In this document: piece by piece, positions 1-11,177 of the stretch
Position numbering within the stretch: position 1 is the stretch's first letter
Layout: every line of letters starts with the position of its first letter
From: Limonium bicolor
Taxonomy: Eukaryota; Streptophyta; Magnoliopsida; Caryophyllales; Plumbaginaceae
DNA length: 64,000 nucleotides
Assembly (NCBI GenBank): GCA_023374045.1
Contig: CM041779.1
Location: 1,302,001-1,366,000 of the forward strand
Reading direction: 5' to 3'
Translations under genes and position numbers: made by a program
Notes under the pieces: model-generated
What the model saw: only the letters and a program-made list of their open reading frames with translations
What the model was told of the DNA's origin: nothing
The model's database searches: none

Positions 1-159
1 AATTAATTTTAAAAATTTAAGTTTTGCATATGATTCCTTACATGATAAACTATTGTTACAAAATTTAGTTTTATAAAAATATTTTATCTTATATGCTAAT
101 ATTGAAGTGGAAAAACGTGTCATAAAGCAAACAGGACGGTCAATTCAGGACGGAGGGAG
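1..159. mobile_element. Stowaway-like MITE, 3' part (cut by window edge)
   Basis: The segment ends in GGACGGAGGGAG followed by TA. That end and the preceding AT-rich body (GTCAATTCAGGACGG) match the right half of the complete copy at 1,883-2,119. The left half lies outside the window. TA targets and a CTCCCTCCGTCC terminus are typical of Stowaway (Tc1/mariner-type) MITEs. It has no coding capacity. Confidence 0.8.
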
Positions 160-162
160 TAG

Positions 163-1618
163 ATTATTTGGATAATGACTGTTTTTTCTACAGCAGTCGA
201 CGACAGGGCAAGCGTGTGTTGTTCGGTGTAGTCCTGTCATTTGGCAGTTCAGTCAGCAGCTGACTGGACTGTTGCTGACTGAGCTACTTTTTTATTATAA
301 ATTTCAATTGGTTATAACTTTAAAATATAAGTCCAAAATGAAAAAAAATTATATCATTGTTCATCTAAATTCAAGCTCTTCAAAACAAGACCAGACATGA
401 ATATGTTTTGATAACTTTAAAATTTTATATTATTTACAAAATAATAATAATACTACATTATAAAACAAAATGATTTTATTGGTTCCAAATTTGTTATCTA
501 ATTCACCACTTATTAGTTAATAAATCATAATATCAATTTTAATAATCATAATATCAAAATTAATGAATCATATCTTTATTTAGTGTATCATCACAAACAT
601 ATAATAAAAATAAATATTTTTACACAATATACAATACAAAATAATATTTGATATGTATGAAAAATACACGATTCACTATATAAGGTTTAAATAACCATAC
701 AACAATAATAATACACTACAAAATAAAAATAATTTTTATTAGTTCCTGAAGTTTGTTATGTAATTCACCACTTATTAATTAATGAATCATAATATCAATT
801 TTAATGAATCATAATATCAAAACTAATGAATCATATTATCATTTTAGTGTATCATCGTATACATGTAAAAATAAAAATTTAAACATAAACACAAAAACAA
901 TATTTGATACGTAAGAAAAATACACGATTCACCATATAAGGTTTAAAAGACACACAAACACAAAATAATACACTACAAAACAATAATAATGTTTATCGGT
1001 TCCGAAGTTTGCTATCTAATTCCTCAGTTATTAGTTAATGAATCATAATATCAATTTAATGAATCATAATATCAAATTTATGAATCACAACATCATTTTA
1101 GTGTATCATGAGTAACATATAAATATAACAATTTTAAACAATAATACACCACAAAACAATATTTGGTATGTAAGAAAAATAAATGATTCACCATATAAGA
1201 TTTAAAATATATCATACAATAAAAATAATACACTACAAAACAATAATAATTTTTATCGGTTCGAAGTTTGTAATCTAATTCCCCACTTATCAGTTAATGA
1301 ATCATAAAATAATTTTAATGAATTATATTATGATCTTAGTATATCATCGTATACATGTAAAAATAATTTTTTTTAAGTTGTCAAAACATATTCATAACTG
1401 GTCTTGTTTTGAAGAGTTTATTTAGGTGAATAATGATATAAATTTTTTTTTATTTTGGACTTATATATTAAAAGTTACAATCATTTAAAGTTAATATAAT
1501 AAAAATGCAGTCCAGTCAGCAAAACAGTCCAGTCAGCAGCTGACTGGACCTGCCACATCACATGACTGCACCATAATGGGTGCGGAGGGTCCGTGGCATC
1601 GAAATTGCGTTTTTCTAA
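163..1618. mobile_element. Non-coding element with long inverted repeats (foldback/MULE-like)
   Basis: Positions about 225-417 are the inverted counterpart of about 1,374-1,575. Both arms carry CAGTCAGCAGCTGACTGGAC near the outer end and then a TATAAGTCCAAAAT stretch and a CAAAACAAGACCAG-like stretch. The arms are roughly 195 bp. The middle is filled with about 260-bp tandem repeats and no coding region. Outer boundaries are uncertain because I found no clear target duplication. A Mutator-like non-autonomous element or a foldback element would fit. It sits directly between two Stowaway-like MITEs. Confidence 0.6.
440..1350. repeat. Tandem repeat, about 260-bp unit, four copies
   Basis: The landmark AATAATACACTACAAAA followed by a TTATCGGTTCC-like segment recurs near 446, 706, 964 and 1,225. 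Each unit also holds TTAATGAATCATAATATCAA and AAAAATACACGATTCACC. The copies are AT-rich and diverged. The array fills the loop of the surrounding inverted-repeat element. Confidence 0.8.
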
Positions 1619-1620
1619 TA

Positions 1621-1858
1621 CCTCCGTCCACTTTGACTTTCTTGTTTGTTTTTTGGTATGTTTTTCTATTTCAATATTAAACATATAAGGTAAAATAATT
1701 TTATAAAATAAATTTATATAACTTATAGTTTTTTACATAAGAATTTTATTGCAAAACTTAGATTTGTAAAATTATATTATCTTATATGTTAAATATTGAA
1801 GTCAAATGACATGTTCAAATAGTAAATGAGAAGGTCAATAAAGGACGGAGGGAGGGAG
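1621..1858. mobile_element. Stowaway-like MITE, complete
   Basis: A 238-bp element is flanked by TA at 1,619-1,620 and 1,859-1,860. It starts CCTCCGTCCACTTTGAC and ends with the complement GTCAATAAAGGACGGAGG, extended by a second GGAG. The body matches the copy at 1,883-2,119, for example TCAATATTAAACATATAAG near the left end. It has no ORF and would need a mariner-type transposase in trans. Confidence 0.85.
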
Positions 1859-1882
1859 TAGGGTTTATCATCCAATTTTTTG

Positions 1883-2119
1883 CTCCCTCCGTCCTGAATT
1901 GACTGTCCTGTTTGTTTTATGGCACTTTTTTCTACTTCAATATTAAACATATAAGATAGAATAATTTTATAAAACTAATTTTTGTAATGTATAGTTTACC
2001 ATGTAAGGAATTGTATGCAAAATTTAAGTTTTTAAAATTATTTATCTTATATGTTAAATATTGAAGTCAAACGACATGTCCAAATAGTAAACAGGATGGT
2101 CAATTCAGGACGGATGGAG
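1883..2119. mobile_element. Stowaway-like MITE, complete
   Basis: A 237-bp element whose ends CTCCCTCCGTCCTGAATTGA and TCAATTCAGGACGGATGGAG are inverted repeats. The right flank is TA; the left flank reads TG, so one target copy has mutated. It lies 24 bp from the previous MITE of the same family. Confidence 0.85.
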
Positions 2120-2121
2120 TA

Positions 2122-2567
2122 ATTATTTTTATAAAATTTTGGTTATTCCATTTATCTATAAAAATTACAGTTCAATTATAGATATTGTCATGGTTTTAAA
2201 AAATGGTACAGTACGACCGTTTATACGGTGTATCGCTCGTTTTTACAATAAAATGTATTGACACGGCCGTATGAAATCTGTCTTAACAAACACCCCGTCT
2301 CGTAGTGACGTACGGTCGTATGATCACCTGTATTTTCGTATTTACCATATTTTTAAAGAATAAAGTATAAACTATTAAAGACAACGATTTGGCAAAACAA
2401 AAAGAAGAATAATTTTTCTATTAAATATCTAAATGAAAATCATGTTGACCTTATATAAGGTTTTATTTTAAAAAATTATGATATAAGCACCATCACCATT
2501 AACTATAAATTGAATATTTGTGAGAGCAAAATTACAACTATACCAATAATTTTTCTATCCTACTATT
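2122..2567. other. Non-coding; possible end of an old inverted-repeat element
   Basis: No gene is visible. The stretch from 2,192 (GGTTTTAAAAAATGGTACAG, then CG-containing words such as ACGGCCGTATG) is loosely the inverted counterpart of about 7,980-8,059, just outside the hAT element. This may be the worn terminal repeat of an older element into which the hAT inserted. No matching target duplication was found. Confidence 0.3.
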
Positions 2568-2685
2568 CAGAGCCGTCTCAATCAATTAGGGGGCTCTATG
2601 TCAGTTGAAAATATTGTATGTTAAAAAATTATATATAAATAAATTATAAGAACAATTATCTGTTTATGGTCAGCTGTTAGAATAA

Positions 2686-5600
2686 TTTAATACCCCGGAT
2701 CTAAAAATCGTGATTAAATTACTCTAATATGATTATTAAAGGCCTAATGGTGCCTAAAGAGTATTGGTAAGGGAAATAAAACCAAAAGAAAAGAGAAAAT
2801 GCGTAAAACGCGAAAAACGCTAAAACGCGCATTAAATAAGTATAAGAGATATATGATCTCGTTAGGGTCCGAGATGGATTCCTAAGGCTTATTTAGGCCT
2901 AATTAGTATACGGGAGTGATTCCCGAAGAAAACAGATCCAAATAATGGATTAAAAACGCTAACGAAGTTTAAAGCACGTTTTTCGAGAAAACCCGAAAAC
3001 GTGACTTTGAGTGGTCAAACAGGCCCGTAAAAATTATAGTTGATTATATAACTATAATTAAGCATTAATGGGAGCTTAATAACCATTAAAAATAAAGAAA
3101 CGAGAAAAATCTGAAAAAACGGGCCCGGTTAGTGAATAGTGCCAAAACCGGGTAGACGAGACGCGTTTATTTCAAAAGTTGAAAACGCACCCTGGGATGT
3201 TACTGTGTGGGGTCGGTTTTAATCAGTTTAATTACCCTCTCCCACACAAGCCTTAACTAATTAATTCCCTAAGTCACTACAAGACAAATTAAGTAAAGTA
3301 GAGGGGAGGAATAGTAACTAAAACTTTTAAACCCTCTCTCCTTCCTTATTCTCTTCATTCACGATTTGCTCCCCCTCCATCGGACTCCTTCTTCTTCTTC
3401 AAGCCTACGATGGCGATTTGCTCTTCCCCAAGCAGCACCCTCCTTCTCCTTCATCTACAAAGTCTAAAACAACTTCAAATCACAAAATAAAACAACCATG
3501 AGACTCCTCTCTTCTTGAGCATCGTTCTCCACCTTTCGAAACTCAAAAACCCCACATTCGACCTCCATGGAAGCAGCTCCAAATGAAGGTTCAAGCTGCT
3601 CATTTTGATCTAAAACCACTCCTTGGTTCCTTAAGGTAAGAAGCAAGCTCAAAATCTCTATTGTCTAGCTTCCTTTGATTTTTGGAAAATTCCAACGTGA
3701 GCTCCTTCTCCATCCTTGCTTCAGCCGGTTTCTTCTTGCCTTTGTGGAGTGCTTGGAACTTCATCCTTTTGATTGCCTAAGCTCTCCATGAGGACACTTG
3801 AAGGTAATCTCTAAGCTAACCCTAAAAACTAGCTCTTGAAATACTAGTTTTGTGAGGGGAAATTGAATTAATAAGCTTGATATGTGTGTATGGGGATATG
3901 ATTGTAGATGGAAATTTAGACCCCTTTGTGTGTTGTGAAAACAAGATGAGAAAGAAGAAGCAAAAGAAAGAGGAAGAAGAGGAGTAAAAACCGAAAATAA
4001 AAACAAGGTAATAAGCTCACCTTGAGTTGGTTTTATTTGATTTGTAAAATAGATTTTAGGGTTGATTTAATGTTCTTGAATTGGTGTAGTCATGGTACTA
4101 CAATATTGAGTGGGAATGAGAATGTTTTTTAATGTGGTTTGAGTGTGCAAGAAACCTAGAAGCTAAGCTAGTGTATATATGTGAACAAGTGGGAATGTGA
4201 TGTATTGTAGTTATTGGTGTTTCATTAAACAGGGATGAAGGAGTGTATATGAGTTGATTCATTGTGGTGAATATGCTAAAGAAGTAGGCAAGTGCTGTCA
4301 AAATTTCCTTGGAGATTATGAACTTGAGTGTTTCATTTAATGGAAGAAACTAGGTGTGTTTAAGAGGTGTTAAGTGAGTAGTAAGGGTTTGGAAAACCAA
4401 ACTATGGAGAAGAGTGTATTAGGAGTAAGAATAATGCCATTTGAGTGCTTGGAATGACATTAGTGAGTGAAGAATGAATGGTAAAAAGAGGGAACTAAAT
4501 TTGTTACAAGAAATAATAAGAACTAGGAAACTAGTTATGAAAATATAAGTGAATTTGAGTGAAATAACCAAGAGTTAGTGAGAGGACTTGGTGGTTGGAT
4601 TAAGGTGGTTTAGAAGGGTAATTAAGTGCTAAAACATGTAGATTATAAGTGGGAAAGATTGGAAAATCAATGGTGAAAGAATGAGGTTGTAACAGATTTG
4701 GAAAATGCCAAATCTGTAAAATATGCAACAGGGTCCAGAACCTAGGTCCAGGACCATGTTCCGGACCACCCCCTAAAATACCCCCGAGAGTTTCCAGTTT
4801 GATAGGTCCGGGACTTAAGTCCCTGCCCATGTCCCGGACCACCCTTACATTTAGGCCGAGTGAGAGTTGCTGCAAGCAGCTGGTCCGGGACTTGCTCTAG
4901 GTACAAGGTCCCGGACCATAGTGAATTTTCAGCCGAGAGTTACCAAGTGAATTGGTCGGGACTTAGGGTAAGGACCAAGTCCCGGACCACCCCCAGAATC
5001 CTACAGAGAGTGTTTTAAAGGTTTCTAATGATGGGGTTTGAATGTTAATGATGTTAAGGCTTGTTTGGTGACATGTAAAGGCCCTAGGAAGTGGTAAAAA
5101 GTGTTTAGAAGTGATTGAGAAGTGAGAACTCAAATTACAAACAAGAGTAAGAACCGAGGTAACGGGATAACGGGGTAGTACGGGAGTAGCATTTTATTAT
5201 GTACCGTATGAGCCTAGTATTAATAATAATGTTTGAAACATTACCAGAGAATCGTGCATGACCCGAGCATGGTGAGATGACAAGGTAAAAGTAAAAACCC
5301 CGGTGAAAGGTATGATTTTCTCATACTCCGCGTGCTAACCGAGTTACGTTGATTTATGTGTTTGTGTGCCGGCTTAATCAAGACTAAAGCATGAAAATAA
5401 TCCCTTGTTTGATTATGTGTGTCATGTTGTATATTGAATGAGCTAACATACTTGTATGCCGGTGTGGTCTAACATAGAGTAAAGACCGACTCATAGCGAG
5501 GAACGTTTGGCTAGAGACCCATAGATCGGGTCGATGCTTATGATAACGAAAACGTGCAAACACACAAACTATCCGTTAAAGTATAACGATAATGCAACAT

Positions 5601-7058
5601 ATGAACTCCCTAGAATGTGAGGAGATGTGCGGTTGAGTAATTACCCGATAACGGTTAGTAAACCATAATGACACAATCCACGAAACAAATGAGAGTGGAA
5701 AGATAAGTGAACCTACTTCAAGAGGATTAAAGATAGTTCGAAGATGTGAACTAGTAAAGAAGGTAAAAGAGACCTAAGGGATTAGTAGCTCCCTTGAGAC
5801 ATGGTCGACCTCCTATATGAGGATTTTACCTGATATAAGAAAATAACTGAAAGTATGAGTAAGTGAAATGTATGGGTAACTCTTAAAACCTAAGATTAAC
5901 CGAACTTAAGTAATGTTCCCAAAGTCATTAGAAACATCGGGAGTGATGCTTCTAGGCTAATATACATAATATTAATATATCTCCGAGAGAGGAGTGTATG
6001 GGAATGTAAGTAGCCCGAGAGTAGTCGGACCTGAGTAAAAAGAGATAGGAACTAAGAGAGAGTTCCGTGAGCTAGTTGAACCTTCCCACCATGCTAGACC
6101 CAGAGTAGGGTCGAAACCGGGGAAGTAAGACTATGCTCGTGAGCCATGAGTTTTGGCCTAGTATGTATTAAGAGTAACAAGTGTGACGTAGGAGACCTGT
6201 AGTGTCTCGAGAATCTACAAGAGCTTGAGTATAATTAATCCAAGTGTGGGTGAGATAATGAGTATAATAACCCAAGAGTGTGGGTGAAATAATGAGTATA
6301 AATAACCCAGAGTGTGGGTGGGATAATGAGTATAAGTAACCCGAGAGAATGGGTGAGTATAGTACGAGTAGCCCAAGAGAATGGGTGTGTATATGAATAA
6401 GTAACCCGAGAGAGCGGGTGAGTTATTGAATGAATAACCACGGCATAGTGAGGTATACCCTCATGGCCTAAGAGTAATTGATACGACTAACAACCTTGCT
6501 ATGTTAGTTAGGGATTGTATCCCAGGATTGATTGTCGAATCCTTGTGTAGTGTACATATATAATGTATTACTATATGCATGTTGGTTGAATTAAAATGAA
6601 CTCCATGCTCTCGACAAAAGTAGTCGGCGTACCCCGGTTAGCGCTCGGGGTATGCAAATTTCATATGCAGCGTTAAGCTGAGCCCCTAGGGGCAACGTTT
6701 TTATTTTTCAGGTACACCGAAGATGTTACCGTTCGAGAGTATGACGGGGTCGGTGGTTTGCATGGGTAGTTAGATTTAATTACTTATGTATTGAAAGAGG
6801 TGTAAGACCGAATATGTTGTCGGCTTCCATATATTGCAGACTCGGTATAGTAAAGAATGATTTGAGTAGTATTTGTATTGTGTATTCGGTTGTTCCAGTT
6901 CATCAGACCGTTACGGTATGTAAGAAAGGCCTGGTTAGCCACATGGGTGGCTAACGACGTTGTTTCACCCCTCGTTGTAATTAGAGTTCCGCTGCGTGAG
7001 TAGGAGTAATTAGTAACTTTTAAGAGGTAATGACGAGATTAACGGTTGGGGTGTTACA
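2686..7058 (+). mobile_element. Solo LTR A of a long-LTR retrotransposon
   Basis: A 4.37-kb segment begins TTTAATACCCC (the related copy C starts TGAAATACCCC) and ends GGGGTGTTACA. The start therefore appears mutated from TG. Flanks AATAA and ATAAA give only an imperfect target duplication. No primer-binding site (TGGTATCAGAGC) follows the end and there is no gag-pol, so it is a solo LTR. Inside, a pyrimidine-rich leader-like stretch lies near 3,335-3,470, an inverted-word array at 4,732-4,990, and a conserved 3' block (CGCTCGGGGTATGC, GAGCCCCTAGGGGC, TTTTTCAGGTACACC) near 6,630-6,715. The GGGGTGTTACA terminus is common in plant Ty3/gypsy chromoviruses such as Tekay; that assignment is inference. 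Confidence 0.8.
4732..4990. repeat. Hairpin-word array in LTR A
   Basis: Four units start near 4,732, 4,804, 4,881 and 4,953, a spacing of 72-77 bp. Each carries an inverted pair of the GGTCCGGGACTT / AAGTCCCGGACC type. The spacers share CCGAGAGTT-like text. Arrays of the same architecture but different words occur in LTRs C, D and E. Confidence 0.8.
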
Positions 7059-7715
7059 ATAAAGTAGAAGAAATGCTGGATTCGACACTAAAATAGAAGC
7101 AAAACGTCATTTTAAAAGCCAAAGTCCACAAATGGACCCAATAATAGTTTAAGTAATGCCCATTTCTTATCAAATTATCAATTGATTAATAAGAAGCTAC
7201 TTTTTAAGATACTAAAATTTTTAAATCTTTTATCTATATGAATAAATATTAATTAAGTTAGAAAAATAAATTATTTATTCATTTGTATATTTGCTTTTGA
7301 TAAAAAAATTTTTGTTGAATAGTACTTTTTAAGATTTTTTTATCAATACTATATTTTAATGCATGGTAATATTTCATTTTATAAAAATAGTATATAAAGT
7401 TTGAATATTTAATTTATGTATTTATACTACTATTATGTTTTTTACTATTAATTAGTTTATTGTTCCGTACATCATAATATAACAATAAACTTCACTAATA
7501 ACTATCATATTTTTCCTCGTATATTCAATAAACTCATAAAACTCATAACTTATTATGAATTGTTACCAACTCCCATAATATAGACCACGAAAAAATATGA
7601 TGGTAAAATTTCTTACTTATAATTTATTTATCAAAAAGACCCTAAAAGATGGTGCCCCCAATAAGTGGGGGCTCTATGACAAAACTCCACTTACACTCCC
7701 AAAGAGCCGGCACTG

Positions 7716-8925
7716 CTACTATTTTTGGTTTTTTTTCTACTTAGTATAGTGTAATTTTTTCTTAAAATTCACTTATGTATCTTATATTATATCACTCAAA
7801 AAAAATTCTACAAAATTCTTATGGTTAAGAATGTGATACTTTATAATATTCATACAATTTTAAGGTATTAATAACAAATACAAATATTATGTACAAAGAG
7901 GAACATATTTCACAATTGTGAATATTTATTATAAATTTTTTGTAATTTAAATATATAATATTTCATCCGTACTGATTCCCCGTTTTATCAGTATTGATAC
8001 TTCCGTATCACATACTCTCAGTAGTCCGTATTGAACTCCTGTACAGTTTTTCACAACCTTAATTTAACTATGGTTATTAAACTTTTATCAAACATTTTAT
8101 AATTTATCTATCTTTTTGAGTTTTGCTCAGTAAATTTATTTACTCAATCTTTGATTTACTCACTTTAGTCAATAGGGTTTGCTCGCCGTCTCCCAAGTCC
8201 CACCCAAATTACTGGAACTACTCACCACTTGATAGATACCCGCTATGATAGTTGTCCCCCATCTCATGGAGAAAGTTTGGTTATTTTGATTTGTTTTTTT
8301 TTCAAATTTATGTTTTTTATGGGTTTGTATGTAAAGATTCCAATCAGCTCTTTATTTTTGATTTGTTGGTTTCGTTTGTTGGTTATCTTATGAAGTTTAA
8401 TTATTTCGATTATTTCAAGTTTGATTATTTTGTTTATTTTAAGAACTTCGGTTATTTAAGGAAGTTCAATTATTTCAAGCGTTCAGTTATCAGGCGTTAT
8501 CGATTACCGGTATAACTTTTTTTCGGTTAACCATTAAACAGTTATTAGTTAAAATGAATATTATTATTAAATTTGGTTAATTATGTTATAACCAAAATAA
8601 CCAAACACCATACTTTTGTTTTAAACTTCGATTAACAATTACCAACAATCACTACTTTCATCTTCTTCTTCAGACCTTTATGATAAATGTTCATTTTGCT
8701 GTGTTTGGAAGCCTTTATGTAGTTGCCACAATCATCTCATCCCACACTAACTGTAAAGATGAACTGACTCTCTTCTTTTACAAAATATTGCCACTGAGCA
8801 CTCTACTGCGAAGAAGAGAAATTGGTGTTTTGAACGGATAATTAAGGATTGTAAAGAAGGGTATTTCAGTCTTTAAAAGAGCAAAAAGTCTTTGTTTCGG
8901 TAATAATTTTTTACTACATCATATG
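7716..8925. other. AT-rich non-coding DNA
   Basis: No gene is supported. The first 350 bp include the loose inverted partner (about 7,980-8,059) of the sequence at 2,192. The segment 8,270-8,500 is T-rich with imperfect repeats of TTCGATTATTT type; it produces an open frame of low complexity (Tyr/Phe/Lys) that I do not regard as a gene. Confidence 0.5.
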
Positions 8926-9237
8926 CAGGCGGGTTCGGGGCCGGGTCGACATTGAATTCTAGATCCGAATGGGCCTATATTTTTGTCCAAGCCCGTTTTT
9001 AAATTTTTCGGGCCGGGCCAGACTAGGTCCGGACTTATTTTAATCTTTGCCATTGCCTGACCCGCCCGGCCCGGTTTTATAATTTTTTTATAATATTGTT
9101 AGTTTTTTTGAAAAATATATAGACTATATATAATATTAAATATAATATGAATATATGTTGTATGTAATATTAATAGATATTATATATAATTTAAATAAAT
9201 AATACAAGGTATTATATAAAATTAATTTAAACATATA

Positions 9238-9476
9238 CTTCCTCCCATTTTCAGTATTTTATTTTCTAATTCTAGGCATAAGAATTAAAGAGGAAAAATT
9301 TAGACTATTTTACCCTTGTTTTTTTGCATTGAGAATTAAAATAATTTGAAAATTAGAGTTGTAAAATAAAAGATGGGAGGGTAGAATTGGAAAGCAGATC
9401 ACAAAAAAGAGTAGAACTTCTTATATTTTGAAACTAGTGAAAGAATCAAACAAATTATATACTGAAACAAGGGGAG
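9238..9476. mobile_element. Stowaway-like MITE, second family
   Basis: A 239-bp element is flanked by TA on both sides. It starts CTTCCTCCCATTTTCAGTAT and ends, on the reverse strand, CTCCCCTTGTTTCAGTAT. The body is an imperfect palindrome without coding capacity. Confidence 0.7.
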
Positions 9477-9490
9477 TATTATATTATATT

Positions 9491-9504
9491 TATAATATAT
9501 ATAT

Positions 9505-9578
<74 letters not shown>
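9491..9578. repeat. TA dinucleotide microsatellite
   Basis: Almost uninterrupted TA/AT repeats with three short breaks (AATATA). It creates a Tyr-Ile repeat frame on the - strand that is not a gene. Confidence 0.95.
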
Positions 9579-9580
<2 letters not shown>

Positions 9581-9783
9581 TATAGCTATAAATTCCTGCC
9601 TGTTTTTTCATTGAAACCTGACCGGTTTTTCTTCGGGCTTGATTTGTTGTCCAAACCCATCCGGAATTTTTTTTGGACGGGCTTTATTTTCGGGCCGGCC
9701 GGGTTGGACCACCGGGCCGGATCAATGTTGATCAGCTATAATTATGTAGACATATAAAACTATACATTCCGTGTATAATAAAA

Positions 9784-10203
9784 GGGAAATTTCACCAACT
9801 ACCACTGAGTTTTTGTTTAATTCATGATATACCACTGTGTTTCCAAAATTACATAGGATAACACTGAGTTTTTACTTATTTCACCATATAACATATGTCT
9901 CATATTTAATTAACTGCTCCGCTAATATCCCTAGAAAAAAAGACTAAACTACCCCTGTTAATAGCTAAATTAAGGTGGTATTTTATGAACTTTGTCAATA
10001 TGACAATTCATTGTCAGGTAATTAATTAATAACATGAGTATTTTTTTTATTTTCCAAGAAAATTAACACAAAAGTTAACGAAATATGAGAGAGTGTTATC
10101 TAGTGAAATACGTAAAAACTCGGTGTCATCTTGTGTAATTTTAAAAACAAGGTGGTATATCGTGAATTAAGCAAAAACTCAGTGGTATTTGGTGAAAATT
10201 CCC
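9784..10203. mobile_element. MULE-type MITE with a perfect 9-bp target duplication
   Basis: A 420-bp element has terminal inverted repeats of about 115 bp. Left starts GGGAAATTTCACCAACTACC; the right end, reversed, starts GGGAATTTTCACCAAATACC. The arms continue in parallel through ACTGAGTTTTTG, GATATACCAC and AAAATTACA. It is flanked by ATAATAAAA at 9,775-9,783 and 10,204-10,212. Nine-base duplications and long terminal repeats mark Mutator-like MITEs. The terminal motifs resemble those of the large hairpin at 42,050-43,825. Confidence 0.92.
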
Positions 10204-10212
10204 ATAATAAAA

Positions 10213-10753
10213 TGTATATGTCAATAAAGAGTTGATTGTGGATAGAGTGTAGGCAAGAATGTCAGCATTCCATCCAACACCTCCTAAACTATCTATTATA
10301 TTCAGATCTCTTCCATTAATGCCCCATAAATCTCACCAAATTTCTCTCTCATTATCCAAGGGCATCTCTGACGTGTGCGGCTTGAGCCTGCAGGACTTGG
10401 GCCGCGTGAGGACCCGTTGTAGGCCTTTAAGATTTCCACTCAGTTCTTTATATCCCACCTGGGTTATAAGGTCGGGCCCAGTTCATTTGTCTTCTGAACT
10501 GGTCCAAAACTCTAGTCCATCCTACCTCGTCTATAGCCCAATCCGGAAAGAGAATATCGGTCTTCTGGCTCATTTCTGTCTCTCACTGTTATTCACATCA
10601 TCTCCTTACAGATGTCATTTTTTCTTATGAAACCTCCTCCTTCATGTAGAGTGATTACTTGCTGCTGTCTGAAACCTGTTGCTATGAACTGAGGCGGAAT
10701 CTGACAAAAAATAAAGAAACTCATAAACCAATGAGAACGGTTTTTTGTATGAT
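10213..10753. other. Non-coding flank of the MULE
   Basis: A frame of 123 codons is open at 10,259-10,630, but the protein has no recognisable domain and looks like chance. I see no RNA gene. The segment runs up to the left target duplication of the MULE at 10,754. Confidence 0.4.
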
Positions 10754-10763
10754 ATATTCTCAA

Positions 10764-10928
10764 GGAAAAATTCCCGTACGTGTGTCTTTCCTCTGTTCAT
10801 TTCCCAATCACGGTTGATATTGTTAGAATTGACCGAGAATGAGTTTTTTTTTTTGTTGTGTACAGAAGCCGATAACGGCTCTACCGGCTTCCAGATGCCG
10901 ATAACGAGACTATCGGCTTCTTCACAAA
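10764..10928 (+). repeat. MULE left terminal inverted repeat
   Basis: About 165 bp matching the complement of 20,447-20,612. Shared landmarks are TTCCTCTGTTCATTTCCCAA, TTGTTAGAATTGACCGAGAA, a T-tract, and GAAGCCGATAACGGCTCTAC. It closes with GCCGATAACGAGACTATCGG, which is itself palindromic at its ends. Confidence 0.92.
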
Positions 10929-10930
10929 TC

Positions 10931-11042
10931 AAATTTCGACCGTTGGAGTACTTGCAAAGAAGCTGATAATACTGGTATCGGCTTCCAGATGCCGATAATA
11001 GTATTATCGGCTTCTTTGCAAGTACTCCAACGGTCGAAATTT
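10931..11042. repeat. Near-perfect palindrome next to the left MULE end
   Basis: The arm AAATTTCGACCGTTGGAGTA reads inward to CTTGCAAAGAAGC and returns as the complement, ending at 11,042. Only a few mismatches lie near the centre. The centre repeats the GATGCCGATAAT / TATCGGCTTC words found in the terminal repeat. It could form a stem of about 50 bp and lies 135 bp upstream of the transposase start. Transposase binding or an siRNA source are possible roles (inference). Confidence 0.9.
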
Positions 11043-11177
11043 GTAACGGCTAGTGTTGTATTGACTACAAATAAGTTATTTTGTCCCAACATTTGATTGT
11101 TGCTTCCTATTTTCTTCTCTAGCTGAATCAAAATTTGTTGTTCAGTCCACACAATTTCACACTATACACTCTTTCCT

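Larger units (their letters stand above)
2568..7715. mobile_element. Non-autonomous hAT element interrupted by a solo LTR
   Basis: The termini are CAGAGCCGTCTC at 2,568 and, on the other strand, CAGTGCCGGCTC ending at 7,715. They are flanked by a perfect 8-bp direct repeat, CTACTATT (2,560-2,567 and 7,716-7,723). Eight-base duplications and CAG(A/G)G-type ends define the hAT superfamily. Both ends also share a GGGGGCTCTATG segment in inverted orientation. Removing the internal LTR (2,686-7,058) leaves about 775 bp with no transposase, so it is a deletion derivative or MITE that depends on a hAT transposase elsewhere. Confidence 0.9.
8926..9740. mobile_element. Element with GC-rich GGGCCGGG-type ends
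   Basis: About 8,926-9,080 and 9,608-9,730 are GC-rich islands in AT-rich DNA. They carry inverted words such as CGGGTTCGGGGCCGGGTCGA and CGGGCCGGCCGGG, plus AAGCCCGT / ACGGGCTT. This looks like the subterminal repeats of a common plant MITE class, often assigned to hAT. Precise ends and a target duplication were not resolved. Inside lie a Stowaway-like MITE and a TA microsatellite. Confidence 0.45.

Noticed and set aside
9399..9611. Open frame with Tyr-Ile repeats (-)
   Set aside because: It is the translation of a TA microsatellite.
10259..10630. 123-codon frame (+)
   Set aside because: No domain, no splice or promoter support, composition like neighbouring non-coding DNA.
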